Below are positions 1 to 7,354 of a DNA stretch of 9,214 bases, in pieces. Under the pieces are notes generated by a model that saw nothing but the letters and a program-made list of their open reading frames with translations, was not told the DNA's origin and did not search any database. The stretch covers positions 1 through 9,214 of the forward strand of contig JAEYAG010000259.1 of NCBI GenBank assembly GCA_023451265.1, in the 5' to 3' direction. A program made the position numbers and the translations under genes. Each line of letters opens with the position of its first letter. The stretch's first letter is position 1. Origin of the DNA: Actinomycetes bacterium. GTDB taxonomy: Bacteria > Actinomycetota > Actinomycetes > Actinomycetales > Microbacteriaceae.

Positions 1-920
1 AGGAGACGGTGCAGAACATCCTCGCGCTGCGCTTCGCCAACGAGCTGTACGAGCCGATCTGGAACGCCAACTACGTCGACCACGTGCAGATCACGATGGC
101 CGAGGACATCGGCGTCGGCGGCCGCGCGGGCTACTACGACGGCATCGGCGCGGCACGCGACGTCATCCAGAACCACCTCCTGCAGCTTCTGGCGCTGACC
201 GCCATGGAGGAGCCGATCTCCATGGACGCGAAGGACCTGCGCGCCGAGAAGGAGAAGGTGCTGGCCGCCGTCCGGCTGCCGGAGGACCTGTCGACCGCCA
301 CCGCCCGCGGGCAGTACGGCGGCGGCTGGCAGGGCGGCGAGAAGGTCACCGCCTTCCTCGAGGAGGACGGCATGAACCCGCAGTCCACGACCGAGACGTA
401 TGCCGCGGTCAAGCTCGAGATCGCCACGCGCCGCTGGGCGGGCGTGCCGTTCTACCTGCGCACCGGCAAGCGCCTCGGTCGCCGCGTCACCGAGATCGCG
501 GTCGTGTTCAAGCGAGCGCCGCAGCACCTGTTCCAGCGCAACCAGACGCTCGAGCTCGGCCAGAACGCGCTCGTCATCCGCGTGCAGCCCGACGAGGGCG
601 TGACGATCCGCTTCGGCTCGAAGGTGCCGGGCGCGGCGAACGAGGTGCGCGACGTGACGATGGACTTCGGCTACGGGCACGCCTTCACCGAGTCGAGCCC
701 GGAGGCCTACGAGCGCCTCATCCTCGACGTCCTGCTCGGCGACCCGCCGCTGTTCCCCCGCCACGAGGAGGTGGAGCTGTCGTGGAAGATCCTCGACCCG
801 GTCGAGGAGTTCTGGGCAGCCCAGGGCGGCCCGCTCGAGCAATACTCCCCCGGATCGTGGGGTCCCCCGTCCGCCGATGAGCTCTTGGCCCGCGACGGCC
901 GCGTCTGGAGGCGCCCGTGA
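1..920 (+). CDS. zwf: Glucose-6-phosphate dehydrogenase, C-terminal part (5' end outside window)
   Basis: This cytoplasmic enzyme oxidises glucose-6-phosphate to 6-phosphogluconolactone and makes NADPH, the first step of the oxidative pentose phosphate pathway. About 305 complete codons are visible. The frame is already open at base 1, reading (K)-E-T-V-Q-N-I-L-A-L-R-F-A-N, which matches the segment just after the catalytic HYLGKE-type motif, so the nucleotide-binding N-terminal domain lies upstream of the window. Family hallmarks are DHVQITMAEDIGVGGRAGYY, then D-G-I-G-A-A-R-D-V-I-Q-N-H-L-L-Q, and the substrate-domain motif FYLRTGKRL. The C-terminus, ending W-R-R-P before TGA at 918-920, looks natural. 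The stop overlaps the opcA start by four bases (GTGA), so translation is probably coupled. No disruption is seen. The GTG at position 9 is an internal Val codon, not a start. Confidence 0.97.
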   Translation, partial: ETVQNILALRFANELYEPIWNANYVDHVQITMAEDIGVGGRAGYYDGIGAARDVIQNHLLQLLALTAMEEPISMDAKDLRAEKEKVLAAVRLPEDLSTATARGQYGGGWQGGEKVTAFLEEDGMNPQSTTETYAAVKLEIATRRWAGVPFYLRTGKRLGRRVTEIAVVFKRAPQHLFQRNQTLELGQNALVIRVQPDEGVTIRFGSKVPGAANEVRDVTMDFGYGHAFTESSPEAYERLILDVLLGDPPLFPRHEEVELSWKILDPVEEFWAAQGGPLEQYSPGSWGPPSADELLARDGRVWRRP

Positions 921-1858
921 TCGTCGACCTGCCCGACACCACCGTGTCGAAGATCGCCCGTTCCCTCGTCAGTGTGCGCGAGGAGGGCGGCGCCGTCGCT
1001 CTCGGCCGCGTGCTGACGCTCGTCATCGTGACGACACACGGCCTGCAGGAAGAGGCCATCGAGGCCGCCAACGACGCCTCGCGCGAGCACCCGATGCGCG
1101 TCATCGTGCTGATCGCGAACACCGAGGGCGAGTCGAAGCTCGACGCCCAGATCCGTGTCGGCGGCGACGCCGGCGCGAGCGAGGTCGTCGTGCTGCGCGC
1201 CTACGGCGAAGCGGCCGGCAACCAGGAGGGTCTCGTCACGGGGCTGCTCCTCCCCGACGCCCCAGTGGTGGCGTGGTGGCCGGACTTCCCGCCGGCGGTG
1301 CCGGCGGCATCCGACATCGGCCGCATGGCACAGCGCCGCATCACCGACGCGTCGACCAAGCCCTACGCGAGCGGCCGGCTCTCGCAGCTGGGCGCCTCGT
1401 ACGCCCCCGGCGACACCGACCTCGCATGGACCCGGCTCACCCACTGGCGCGAACAGCTGGCGGCGGTGCTGGACCAGCCCCCGTACGAGCCGGTGACGGC
1501 CGTCGAGGTCGTCGGCGCCGGCAGCTCGCCCTCGACGGGCCTGCTCGCGGCATGGCTGCGCCTGAAGCTCGACGTGCCCGTGGCGTGGCGCTACTCGCCG
1601 CCCGAGGAGTGGGAGCACGGCATCCAGAAGGTGCGACTGACGCGCGCGAGCGGCGACATCGTGCTGGAGCGCAGCAACGACATCGACGCGACGCTGACCC
1701 AGCCCGGTCAGCCCTCGCACGACATCGTGCTGCCGCGACGGACGCTCCGGGAGTGCCTCGCCGAAGAGCTGCGCCGACTCGATCCCGACCTCCTGTATGG
1801 TCGAGTGATCACGGAGGGATGGGGGCTCATCGGGGCCCCGGCCACCGCCGAATCCTAG
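917..1858 (+). CDS. opcA: OpcA, glucose-6-phosphate dehydrogenase assembly/activator protein
   Basis: OpcA proteins of actinobacteria and cyanobacteria are needed for full activity or oligomerisation of glucose-6-phosphate dehydrogenase. The protein is 313 residues, a normal length for the actinobacterial form. The N-terminus (MIVDLPDTTV) and the internal segment around residues 117-124 (V-V-A-W-W-P-D-F) are typical. Further family-like segments are R-R-I-T-D-A-S near 140-146 and D-L-A-W-T-R-L-T-H-W-R near 168-178. The GTG start at 917 is supported by GGAGG at 907-911, five bases upstream, and by the four-base overlap with the zwf stop. pgl follows eight bases after the stop. Sitting between zwf and pgl is its usual place and strengthens the call. 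No signal peptide or membrane segment is visible. I recognise it from the family's sequence and context, not from catalytic residues, since OpcA is not an enzyme. Confidence 0.95.
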   Translation: MIVDLPDTTVSKIARSLVSVREEGGAVALGRVLTLVIVTTHGLQEEAIEAANDASREHPMRVIVLIANTEGESKLDAQIRVGGDAGASEVVVLRAYGEAAGNQEGLVTGLLLPDAPVVAWWPDFPPAVPAASDIGRMAQRRITDASTKPYASGRLSQLGASYAPGDTDLAWTRLTHWREQLAAVLDQPPYEPVTAVEVVGAGSSPSTGLLAAWLRLKLDVPVAWRYSPPEEWEHGIQKVRLTRASGDIVLERSNDIDATLTQPGQPSHDIVLPRRTLRECLAEELRRLDPDLLYGRVITEGWGLIGAPATAES

Positions 1859-1866
1859 GAGTTCCG

Positions 1867-2646
1867 ATGGCGCAATTGTGGACGGCGAAGCGGGTCGTGA
1901 TCAGTCCCGATGCGCCGACTCTGGCGGATGCGGTGGCCTCCCGGCTGCTCTCGCGACTGGCCAAGCGGTCCGCGGCGGGCAAGACCTCCCACCTCGCGCT
2001 CGCGGGTGGCGCCATCGGCACCGCCGTGCTGCGCGCCGCGGGCGATCATGCGTCCGGTCATGACATCGACTGGTCGCTCGTCCATTTCTGGTGGGGCGAT
2101 GAGGTGTTCGCGCCGCGCGCCGACGCGGAGCGGCACGAGCGGGCGGCGCGCGCCGCGCTGATCGATCGGATCGATGTGCCCGCGCGGAACGTGCACGCCA
2201 TCGCCGGTGCCGATGAGGCGACGGATCAGGATGCCGCGGCCGCCGCCTACGCCGCCGAGCTCGCCCGCTTCGGCGAGGACGACCGGGCGTGGCCGGACTT
2301 CTACGTCTGCTTCCTCGGCGTCGGATCCGACGGGCACATCGCGTCGCTGTTCCCCGACCGCTCCGCGATCCAGGTGACCGATCGCAGCGTCGTGGCGGTG
2401 CGCGAAGCGCCCAAGCCCCCGGCCGAGCGGATCACCCTGACCCGGCCGGTCATCAATTCGGCGCGTTGCGTGTGGCTCGTGGTCTCGGGCACCGACAAGG
2501 CGGCGGCGCTGGGGCTCGCTCTCGCGGGCGCGAGCTATGAGACGGTGCCGGCCGCCGGGGCGAAAGGACGCAAGCGCACGCTCTTCTTCGTCGACGAGGC
2601 CGCGGCCGTGGGCGTCCCGCCCGAGCTCATCGACCAGGACTTCTGA
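1867..2646 (+). CDS. pgl: 6-phosphogluconolactonase
   Basis: The product hydrolyses 6-phosphogluconolactone to 6-phosphogluconate, the second step of the oxidative pentose phosphate pathway, in the cytoplasm. It is 259 residues, the normal length for the Pgl/DevB family. Visible motifs are the phosphate loop region L-A-L-A-G-G at 43-48, F-W-W-G-D-E-V at 74-80, and the signature G-V-G-S-D-G-H-I-A-S-L-F-P at 151-163 carrying the presumed catalytic His157. The K-P-P-A-E-R-I-T-L-T segment follows at 183-192. The ATG at 1867 has AGGAG at 1857-1861, five bases upstream and overlapping the opcA stop. In the phosphate loop the usual Ser/Thr before GG is Ala46, and the following residue is Ala49. GAT codons for Asp are commoner here than in opcA or zwf. 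It is the last gene of the + strand group and ends directly at a hairpin. Confidence 0.96.
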   Translation: MAQLWTAKRVVISPDAPTLADAVASRLLSRLAKRSAAGKTSHLALAGGAIGTAVLRAAGDHASGHDIDWSLVHFWWGDEVFAPRADAERHERAARAALIDRIDVPARNVHAIAGADEATDQDAAAAAYAAELARFGEDDRAWPDFYVCFLGVGSDGHIASLFPDRSAIQVTDRSVVAVREAPKPPAERITLTRPVINSARCVWLVVSGTDKAAALGLALAGASYETVPAAGAKGRKRTLFFVDEAAAVGVPPELIDQDF

Positions 2647-2694
2647 CACGGCACGGATCAATGCGGCGAAGCCGCGTTGATGCGTGCCGGGTCA
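2644..2694 (+). terminator. Long hairpin at the pgl stop codon, probable transcription terminator
   Basis: An imperfect inverted repeat starts inside the pgl TGA codon. The left arm is 2644-2667, the loop GAA is 2668-2670 and the right arm is 2671-2694. I count 21 Watson-Crick pairs and one T-G wobble in 24 positions, with mismatches A2648/G2690 and G2656/G2682. No T-run follows on the + strand, so it is not a classic rho-independent terminator. GC-rich hairpins lacking a T-run are often proposed as terminators in actinobacteria. It could also act on transcripts arriving from rbpA on the other strand, or be part of a REP-like element. Confidence 0.6.
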
Positions 2695-2704
2695 GGGTTG
2701 AGAG

Positions 2705-2730
2705 AGGAGCGCAGCGACGAGTCGAAACCC
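2705..2730. repeat. 26-bp direct repeat, copy 1
   Basis: The 26 bases beginning AGGAGCGCAGCGACGAG and ending GAAACCC are identical to 2745-2770, with a 40-base period. After one variable base both copies continue with CGCG (2732-2735), so the imperfect unit is 31 bases. The copies lie between the convergent genes pgl and rbpA. From memory, similar sequences (complement: GTTTCGACTCG...GCGCTC) recur between genes in Microbacteriaceae chromosomes, which suggests a dispersed intergenic repeat family. That identification is an inference. Confidence 0.8.
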
Positions 2731-2744
2731 TCGCGCCTCACCTC

Positions 2745-2770
2745 AGGAGCGCAGCGACGAGTCGAAACCC
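2745..2770. repeat. 26-bp direct repeat, copy 2
   Basis: This is an exact copy of 2705-2730, separated from it by 14 bases (2731-2744) that include the start of the shared CGCG extension (2772-2775 in this copy). It ends 19 bases before the last base of the rbpA stop codon. The repeat contains the short inverted pair CGAC-GA-GTCG, but no long stem. Confidence 0.8.
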
Positions 2771-2789
2771 CCGCGAGTCGAGCGCGAGT

Positions 2790-3146
2790 TCAGCTCTGGC
2801 CGCGACGGTCGCGCAGCTGCTGCAGCGCGTCCTCGAGGAGGGCGTCGGCCTCTTCCTCGGTGCGACGCTCCTTCACGTAGGCCAGGTGCGTCTTGTACGG
2901 CTCGGTCTTGGCGAGCGCCGGCGGGTTCTCCTTGTCGCGCCCGGCGGGAAGGCCGGAGTGCGGCGAGTCGATGACCTCGGGGATCTCCTCCTCGGCGATG
3001 CCCGCCGCGAAGTAGCGGACGGTCTCGTTGCCGAGGGCGTCCCAGTACGACACCGCGATGCGGTCGGCGTGGTGCCCGTGGTCCTGCTCGCCCATGGGTC
3101 CGGCACCGACACGGGTGCCGCGGATTGCGTTTCCTCCGGTGGCCAT
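2790..3146 (-). CDS. rbpA: RNA polymerase-binding protein RbpA, cysteine-free form
   Basis: RbpA binds actinobacterial RNA polymerase and principal sigma factors, and stabilises open promoter complexes. The 118-residue protein starts M-A-T-G-G-N-A-I-R-G-T-R-V-G-A-G-P-M-G-E, which closely follows the Streptomyces N-terminal tail. The C-terminal region contains T-E-P-Y-K-T-H-L-A-Y-V-K-E-R-R (81-95), the basic linker and start of the sigma-interaction helix, then the helix ending L-R-D-R-R-G-Q-S. The central domain has no cysteine, and neither does the rest of the protein. Positions that carry zinc-binding cysteines in Streptomyces RbpA read Y-W-D-A-L-G-N (34-40) and I-D-S-P-H-S-G (59-65). The ATG at 3146 shares one base with the secG stop (TGATG). 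AGGGGA at 3151-3156 lies four bases upstream on the minus strand. Cotranscription and coupling with secG are likely. Confidence 0.95.
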   Translation of the reverse strand: MATGGNAIRGTRVGAGPMGEQDHGHHADRIAVSYWDALGNETVRYFAAGIAEEEIPEVIDSPHSGLPAGRDKENPPALAKTEPYKTHLAYVKERRTEEEADALLEDALQQLRDRRGQS

Positions 3147-3394
3147 CAGATCCCCTGGAACTTGGTGATGAGGCCCAGCGCGACGATCGCGACGAACCAG
3201 ATGAGAGCGAGGACGACCGTGAAACGGTTGAGGTTGCGCTCGGCCAGACCCGACGACCCCAGCGCGGAGCTCATGCCGCCGCCGAACATGTCTGAGAGAC
3301 CGCCACCGCGTCCCTTGTGCAGCAGGATCAGGAGGGTCAGCAGGAGGCTGGTGATACCCAGCAGCACCTGCAGCACGAACTCGAGGATGTCCAC
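3146..3394 (-). CDS. secG: Preprotein translocase subunit SecG
   Basis: SecG is the small accessory subunit of the SecYEG channel in the cytoplasmic membrane. The 82-residue product has two hydrophobic segments, about residues 3-25 and 57-77. They are separated by a Gly/Ser-rich cytoplasmic loop, H-K-G-R-G-G-G-L-S-D-M-F-G-G-G at 26-40, which is the SecG signature. I chose the GTG at 3392-3394 (M-D-I-L-E-F). AAAGG at 3406-3410 lies 11 bases upstream, and the first membrane helix begins right after this start. An upstream in-frame GTG at 3433 would add 13 unconserved residues and lies only about eight bases from a candidate -10 box. The stop overlaps the rbpA start by one base. The next gene upstream is tpiA, 99 bases away. 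Confidence 0.93.
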   Translation of the reverse strand: MDILEFVLQVLLGITSLLLTLLILLHKGRGGGLSDMFGGGMSSALGSSGLAERNLNRFTVVLALIWFVAIVALGLITKFQGI

Positions 3395-3441
3395 AGTCGA
3401 TGAAGCCTTTCGCGGCGCCGCGTCAGGGCGCACAAACGTCG

Positions 3442-3447
3442 AGTATA
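3442..3447 (-). promoter_or_regulatory. Candidate -10 box for secG-rbpA
   Basis: On the minus strand this reads TATACT, a good match to the TANNNT -10 consensus and AT-rich in GC-rich surroundings. It lies 47 bases before the chosen secG start and just after the hairpin at 3449-3487. No convincing -35 element is visible, because the expected position falls in the hairpin. The assignment rests on the hexamer and its position only. Confidence 0.45.
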
Positions 3448-3448
3448 C

Positions 3449-3487
3449 CGGTCGGGGGCACCTCGACGGATGAGGCGCCCCCGACCG
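3449..3487 (-). terminator. Hairpin after tpiA, probable terminator or attenuator
   Basis: The arms 3449-3464 and 3472-3486/3487 form a 16-bp stem with a seven-base loop (3465-3471) and a single G-T wobble, so the structure is very GC-rich. It begins seven bases after the tpiA stop on the minus strand. No T-run follows, since the next bases are GGTATACT. It probably reduces read-through from gap-pgk-tpiA into secG, or protects the 3' end of the operon mRNA. Confidence 0.65.
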
Positions 3488-3493
3488 ACGGCG

Positions 3494-4275
3494 TCAGACG
3501 CCGACGTGCTTCTGGTAGCGGATGATCGCGGCGAACTCTTCGGCGACGAGGCTCGCTCCCCCCACCAGCGCACCGTCGACATCGGGCTCGCGCATGAAGC
3601 TCGCGATGTTGCCCGACTTCACCGATCCGCCGTACAACACGCGGGTGCGCGCTGCGGCATCCGCACCGAGCTTGTCGGCGACGACCTGACGCACGGCGGC
3701 ACAGACCTCCTGCGCCTGCTCGGGCGAGGCCACCTGACCGGTGCCGATCGCCCAGACGGGCTCGTAGGCCACGACAATGTCGGCGTCGGCCGGCACGCCC
3801 TCAAGCGCCACCTGCAGCTGCGCAACCGACACCGCGGTGGGGCCGGACTCCTCACGCTGCTCCAGCGTCTCGCCGACGCAGATGACGGGGACGAGCCCGT
3901 GCCTCAGTGCGGCCTGCACCTTGGCGGCGACGATCTCGTCGGTCTCGTGGTGGTACTCGCGACGCTCGGAGTGCCCGATGATCACGTAGCGGCAGGCCAG
4001 CTTGCTCAGGAACGCGCCGGAGATCTCCCCGGTGTACGCCCCCGCGTCGTGCATCGACAGGTCCTGCGCGCCCAGCGCGAACGGGATCTTGTCGGCGTCG
4101 AGCAGCGTCTGCACGGTGCGCAGGTCGGTGTACGGCGGGAAGACCGCCACCTCGACCGAGCCGTGTTCGTGACCGGCATCCTTCAGCGTCCAGTGCAGCT
4201 TCTGCACGAACGCGACCGCCTGCAGGTGGTCGAGGTTCATCTTCCAGTTGCCGGCGATGAGCGGTGTGCGCGCCA

Positions 4276-4276
<1 letters not shown>
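3494..4276 (-). CDS. tpiA: Triosephosphate isomerase
   Basis: This TIM-barrel enzyme interconverts dihydroxyacetone phosphate and glyceraldehyde-3-phosphate in the cytoplasm. The product is 260 residues. Catalytic features are all present: Asn10 and Lys12 in A-G-N-W-K-M-N, His102 in G-H-S-E-R-R, and Glu172 in the signature Y-E-P-V-W-A-I-G-T-G (171-180), the last part forming the flexible loop. Phosphate-binding segments Y-G-G-S-V-K (215-220) and G-A-L-V-G-G (235-240) follow. I chose the ATG at 4276 because it begins M-A-R-T-P-L-I-A-G-N, shares one base with the pgk stop (TGATG), and has GGGAGG at 4281-4286 four bases upstream. An in-frame ATG at 4288 would add only M-G-G-L and cannot be excluded. 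Translation is probably coupled to pgk. Confidence 0.97.
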
Positions 4277-5493
<1,217 letters not shown>

Positions 5494-5501
5494 GGGGTGC
5501 C

Positions 5502-6512
5502 TCAGAGCTTGCTGGCGACGAGCTCGGTGAGGTCGACGAGACGGTTCGAGTAGCCCCACTCGTTGTCGTACCAGGACGACACCTTGATGAGGTTGCCCGA
5601 GACGTTGGTCTGACCGGCGTCGAACACCGACGAGTGCGGGTCGAGCTGGATGTCGCTGGAGACGATCGCGTCCTCGTTGTACTTCAGGTAGCCGACGAGG
5701 GGACCCTCGGCGGCGGCCTTCTTGTACGCCTCGTTGATCTGCTCGACGGTCAGGCCCTCGGTCGGGGTGATGATCGTGAGGTCGACGATGGAGCCGGTGG
5801 GCACCGGGACGCGGTACGACGATCCGGAGAGCTTGCCGTTGAGCTCGGGCAGCACGAGGCCGATCGCCTTGGCGGCACCGGTGGAGGCCGGCACGATGTT
5901 GATCGCGGCGGCGCGGGCGCGGCGCAGGTCGCTGTGCGGACCGTCCTGCAGGTTCTGGTCGGCGGTGTACGCGTGCGCCGTCATCATGAAGCCGCGCTCG
6001 ATGCCGAAGTTGTCGTTGAAGACCTGGGCCAGCGGCGCGAGGCAGTTCGTGGTGCACGACGCGTTGGAGATGATGTGCATCGTCTCGGAGTCGTACGAGT
6101 CGTCGTTGACGCCCATGACGAACGTGCCGTCGACGTCGGTGCCGGGCGCGGAGATGATGACCTTCTTCGCCCCTCCGTCGATGTGCTTGCGCGCGTCGAC
6201 AGCCTTGGTGAAGCGGCCCGTGGACTCGATGACGACGTCCACGCCGAGCTCGCCCCAGGGGAGGTTCGCGGGGTCACGCTCTTCGAAGACCTTGATGGCC
6301 TTGCCGTCGACCGTGATGGAGTCCGCGTCGTACGAGACCTCCGCGTCGAGGCGTCCGCCGACGGAGTCGTACTTGAGGAGGTGAGCGAGGGTCTTGTTGT
6401 CGGTGAGGTCATTCACCGCCACGATGTCGAGGTCCGCGCCCTGCTCGAGGGCAGCGCGGAGGAAGTTTCGTCCGATACGGCCGAAGCCGTTGATTCCGAT
6501 CTTGACAGACAC
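5502..6512 (-). CDS. gap: Glyceraldehyde-3-phosphate dehydrogenase, type I, NAD-dependent
   Basis: The enzyme oxidatively phosphorylates glyceraldehyde-3-phosphate to 1,3-bisphosphoglycerate. The product is 336 residues. The N-terminal Rossmann motif G-I-N-G-F-G-R-I-G-R is at 6-15. V-N-D at 33-35 places an Asp (Asp35) at the end of the second strand, as expected for NAD rather than NADP use. The active-site signature S-N-A-S-C-T-T-N-C has the nucleophile Cys153, and His180 (M-M-T-A-H-A-Y-T) is the base partner. The S-loop segment P-H-S-D-L-R-R-A-R-A is intact, as is the C-terminal W-Y-D-N-E-W-G-Y-S-N-R. The start is GTG at 6510-6512 with GGGAG at 6518-6522, five bases upstream. It heads the gap-pgk-tpiA operon. 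No clear -10/-35 pair is visible in 6513-6586, though this is where its promoter should be. Confidence 0.97.
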   Translation of the reverse strand: MSVKIGINGFGRIGRNFLRAALEQGADLDIVAVNDLTDNKTLAHLLKYDSVGGRLDAEVSYDADSITVDGKAIKVFEERDPANLPWGELGVDVVIESTGRFTKAVDARKHIDGGAKKVIISAPGTDVDGTFVMGVNDDSYDSETMHIISNASCTTNCLAPLAQVFNDNFGIERGFMMTAHAYTADQNLQDGPHSDLRRARAAAINIVPASTGAAKAIGLVLPELNGKLSGSSYRVPVPTGSIVDLTIITPTEGLTVEQINEAYKKAAAEGPLVGYLKYNEDAIVSSDIQLDPHSSVFDAGQTNVSGNLIKVSSWYDNEWGYSNRLVDLTELVASKL

Positions 6513-6586
6513 GTTGTCTCCCGGTTCCTGTCGCGCCGGTGGCGCCGAACTGGACGCACCGCGATCGCGATCTCTTCGATAGGAAA
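6513..6586 (-). promoter_or_regulatory. gap leader region with a short palindrome
   Basis: This 74-base stretch lies between the sodA terminator hairpin and the gap start. It should hold the gap promoter and leader, but I see no convincing sigma-factor hexamers. It contains overlapping palindromes, CGCGATCGCG (6560-6569) and GATCGCGATC (6563-6572). Nearer the gene, a small GGCGCC-ACC-GGCGC hairpin lies at about 6531-6545. Either could be an operator, but chance is possible at this GC content. Confidence 0.3.
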
Positions 6587-6631
6587 GAGGATGCCGGGTC
6601 TCCCCGTTACCGGGCCGGACCCGGCATCCTC
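6587..6631 (-). terminator. Rho-independent-type terminator downstream of sodA
   Basis: The arms 6587-6600 and 6618-6631 form a perfect 14-bp stem. The 17-base loop itself contains a second 4-bp stem, CCCG (6603-6606) with CGGG (6611-6614), around TTAC. On the minus strand the stem is followed directly by TTTCCTAT, a short T-run. It starts 20 bases after the sodA stop, so it most likely ends the sodA transcript before gap. Because the stem is perfect it could fold on either strand, but the T-run favours the minus strand. Confidence 0.8.
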
Positions 6632-6651
6632 ACCTGGTCACGACACTACTA

Positions 6652-7278
6652 CTAGACAAGTCCCGCCGTCTTGTCGCGAGCCGTCGAAAAGCGCTCCGCG
6701 ACGTTGGACCAGTTCGCGATGTTCCAGACCGCCTTGACGTAGTCCGCCTTGACGTTGAGGTAGTCGAGGTAGAAGGCGTGCTCCCACATGTCGAGCTGGA
6801 AGATCGGCACCGTCCCCTGTGCGGTGTTGGACTGCTGGTCGAACAGCTGCTGGATGATCAGCTGCTGGCCGATGACGTCCCAGCTGAGCACGGCCCAGCC
6901 GGAGCCCTGGATGCCGGTCGCGGCGGCCGTGAAGTGGGCCTGGAACTTGTCGAAGCCGCCGAAGAACTCGTCGATCGCGGCCGCCAGCTCGCCCTCGGGC
7001 TGTCCGCCGCCGCCGTCGTTCGCGGGGGCCAGGTTCGTCCAGAAGATCGAGTGGTTGACGTGACCGCCCAGGTTGAACGCGAGGTCCTTCTCGAGCTTGT
7101 TCACGTTCGCGAGGTTGCCCGTCTCGCGGGCCTCCGCGAGCTGCTCCAGCGCGGTGTTGGCGCCGGTGACATACGCCTGGTGGTGCTTGTCGTGATGCAG
7201 CTGCATGATCTTGCCGCTGATGTGCGGTTCGAGCGCCGCGAAGTCGTAGGGGAGGTCGGGCAGCGTGTAGATCGCCAT
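6652..7278 (-). CDS. sodA: Superoxide dismutase, Mn/Fe family, probably Mn type
   Basis: The enzyme dismutates superoxide to oxygen and hydrogen peroxide. The 208-residue protein has the N-terminal alpha-hairpin domain and the C-terminal alpha/beta domain of the family. The four metal ligands can be placed: His28 in L-H-H-D-K-H-H, His76 in G-G-H-V-N-H-S-I-F-W, and Asp163 and His167 in D-M-W-E-H-A-F-Y. The second-shell position that is His in the Mycobacterium tuberculosis Fe enzyme (Y-D-H-Q-T-N) is Gln148 here (F-D-Q-Q-S-N), which points to manganese; this is an inference. There is no signal peptide, so it is cytoplasmic. The ATG at 7278 follows a purine-rich AGGAAGAAGAGA stretch (7281-7292). 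It has its own candidate promoter and a strong terminator, so it is probably a single-gene transcript between whiA and gap. Confidence 0.96.
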   Translation of the reverse strand: MAIYTLPDLPYDFAALEPHISGKIMQLHHDKHHQAYVTGANTALEQLAEARETGNLANVNKLEKDLAFNLGGHVNHSIFWTNLAPANDGGGGQPEGELAAAIDEFFGGFDKFQAHFTAAATGIQGSGWAVLSWDVIGQQLIIQQLFDQQSNTAQGTVPIFQLDMWEHAFYLDYLNVKADYVKAVWNIANWSNVAERFSTARDKTAGLV

Positions 7279-7328
7279 GTTCTCTTCTTCCTGTCGTCGG
7301 CGCCGCAGCAGACACTGCAGCGATGGGA

Positions 7329-7354
7329 CGTTGCCATCCTATTGAGGTGCAACG
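7329..7354. promoter_or_regulatory. Inverted repeat around the sodA -10 box, possible operator
   Basis: The perfect six-base arms CGTTGC (7329-7334) and GCAACG (7349-7354) are 14 bases apart, and the candidate -10 hexamer 7336-7341 lies between them. This geometry suits a dimeric repressor that would block RNA polymerase. No known operator is recognised, and six-base arms can arise by chance. Confidence 0.35.

Noticed and set aside
877..1866. Upstream in-frame extension of pgl
   Set aside because: The frame is open back to 877 but reads as Arg/Ala/Pro-rich nonsense across opcA. The Pgl homology, ATG and ribosome binding site begin at 1867.
2705..2770. Possible CRISPR array
   Set aside because: There are only two repeats, separated by 14 bases, far too short for a spacer, and there are no cas genes.
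3395..3433. Longer secG from the GTG at 3433
   Set aside because: The 13 extra residues are polar and unlike SecG N-termini. The codon lies about eight bases from a candidate -10 box, leaving no room for a ribosome binding site.
5494..6057. N-terminal extension of pgk into gap
   Set aside because: The in-frame open stretch upstream of 5493 overlaps gap and has no PGK homology. The mature start M-A-L-R-T-L has its own GAGG site.
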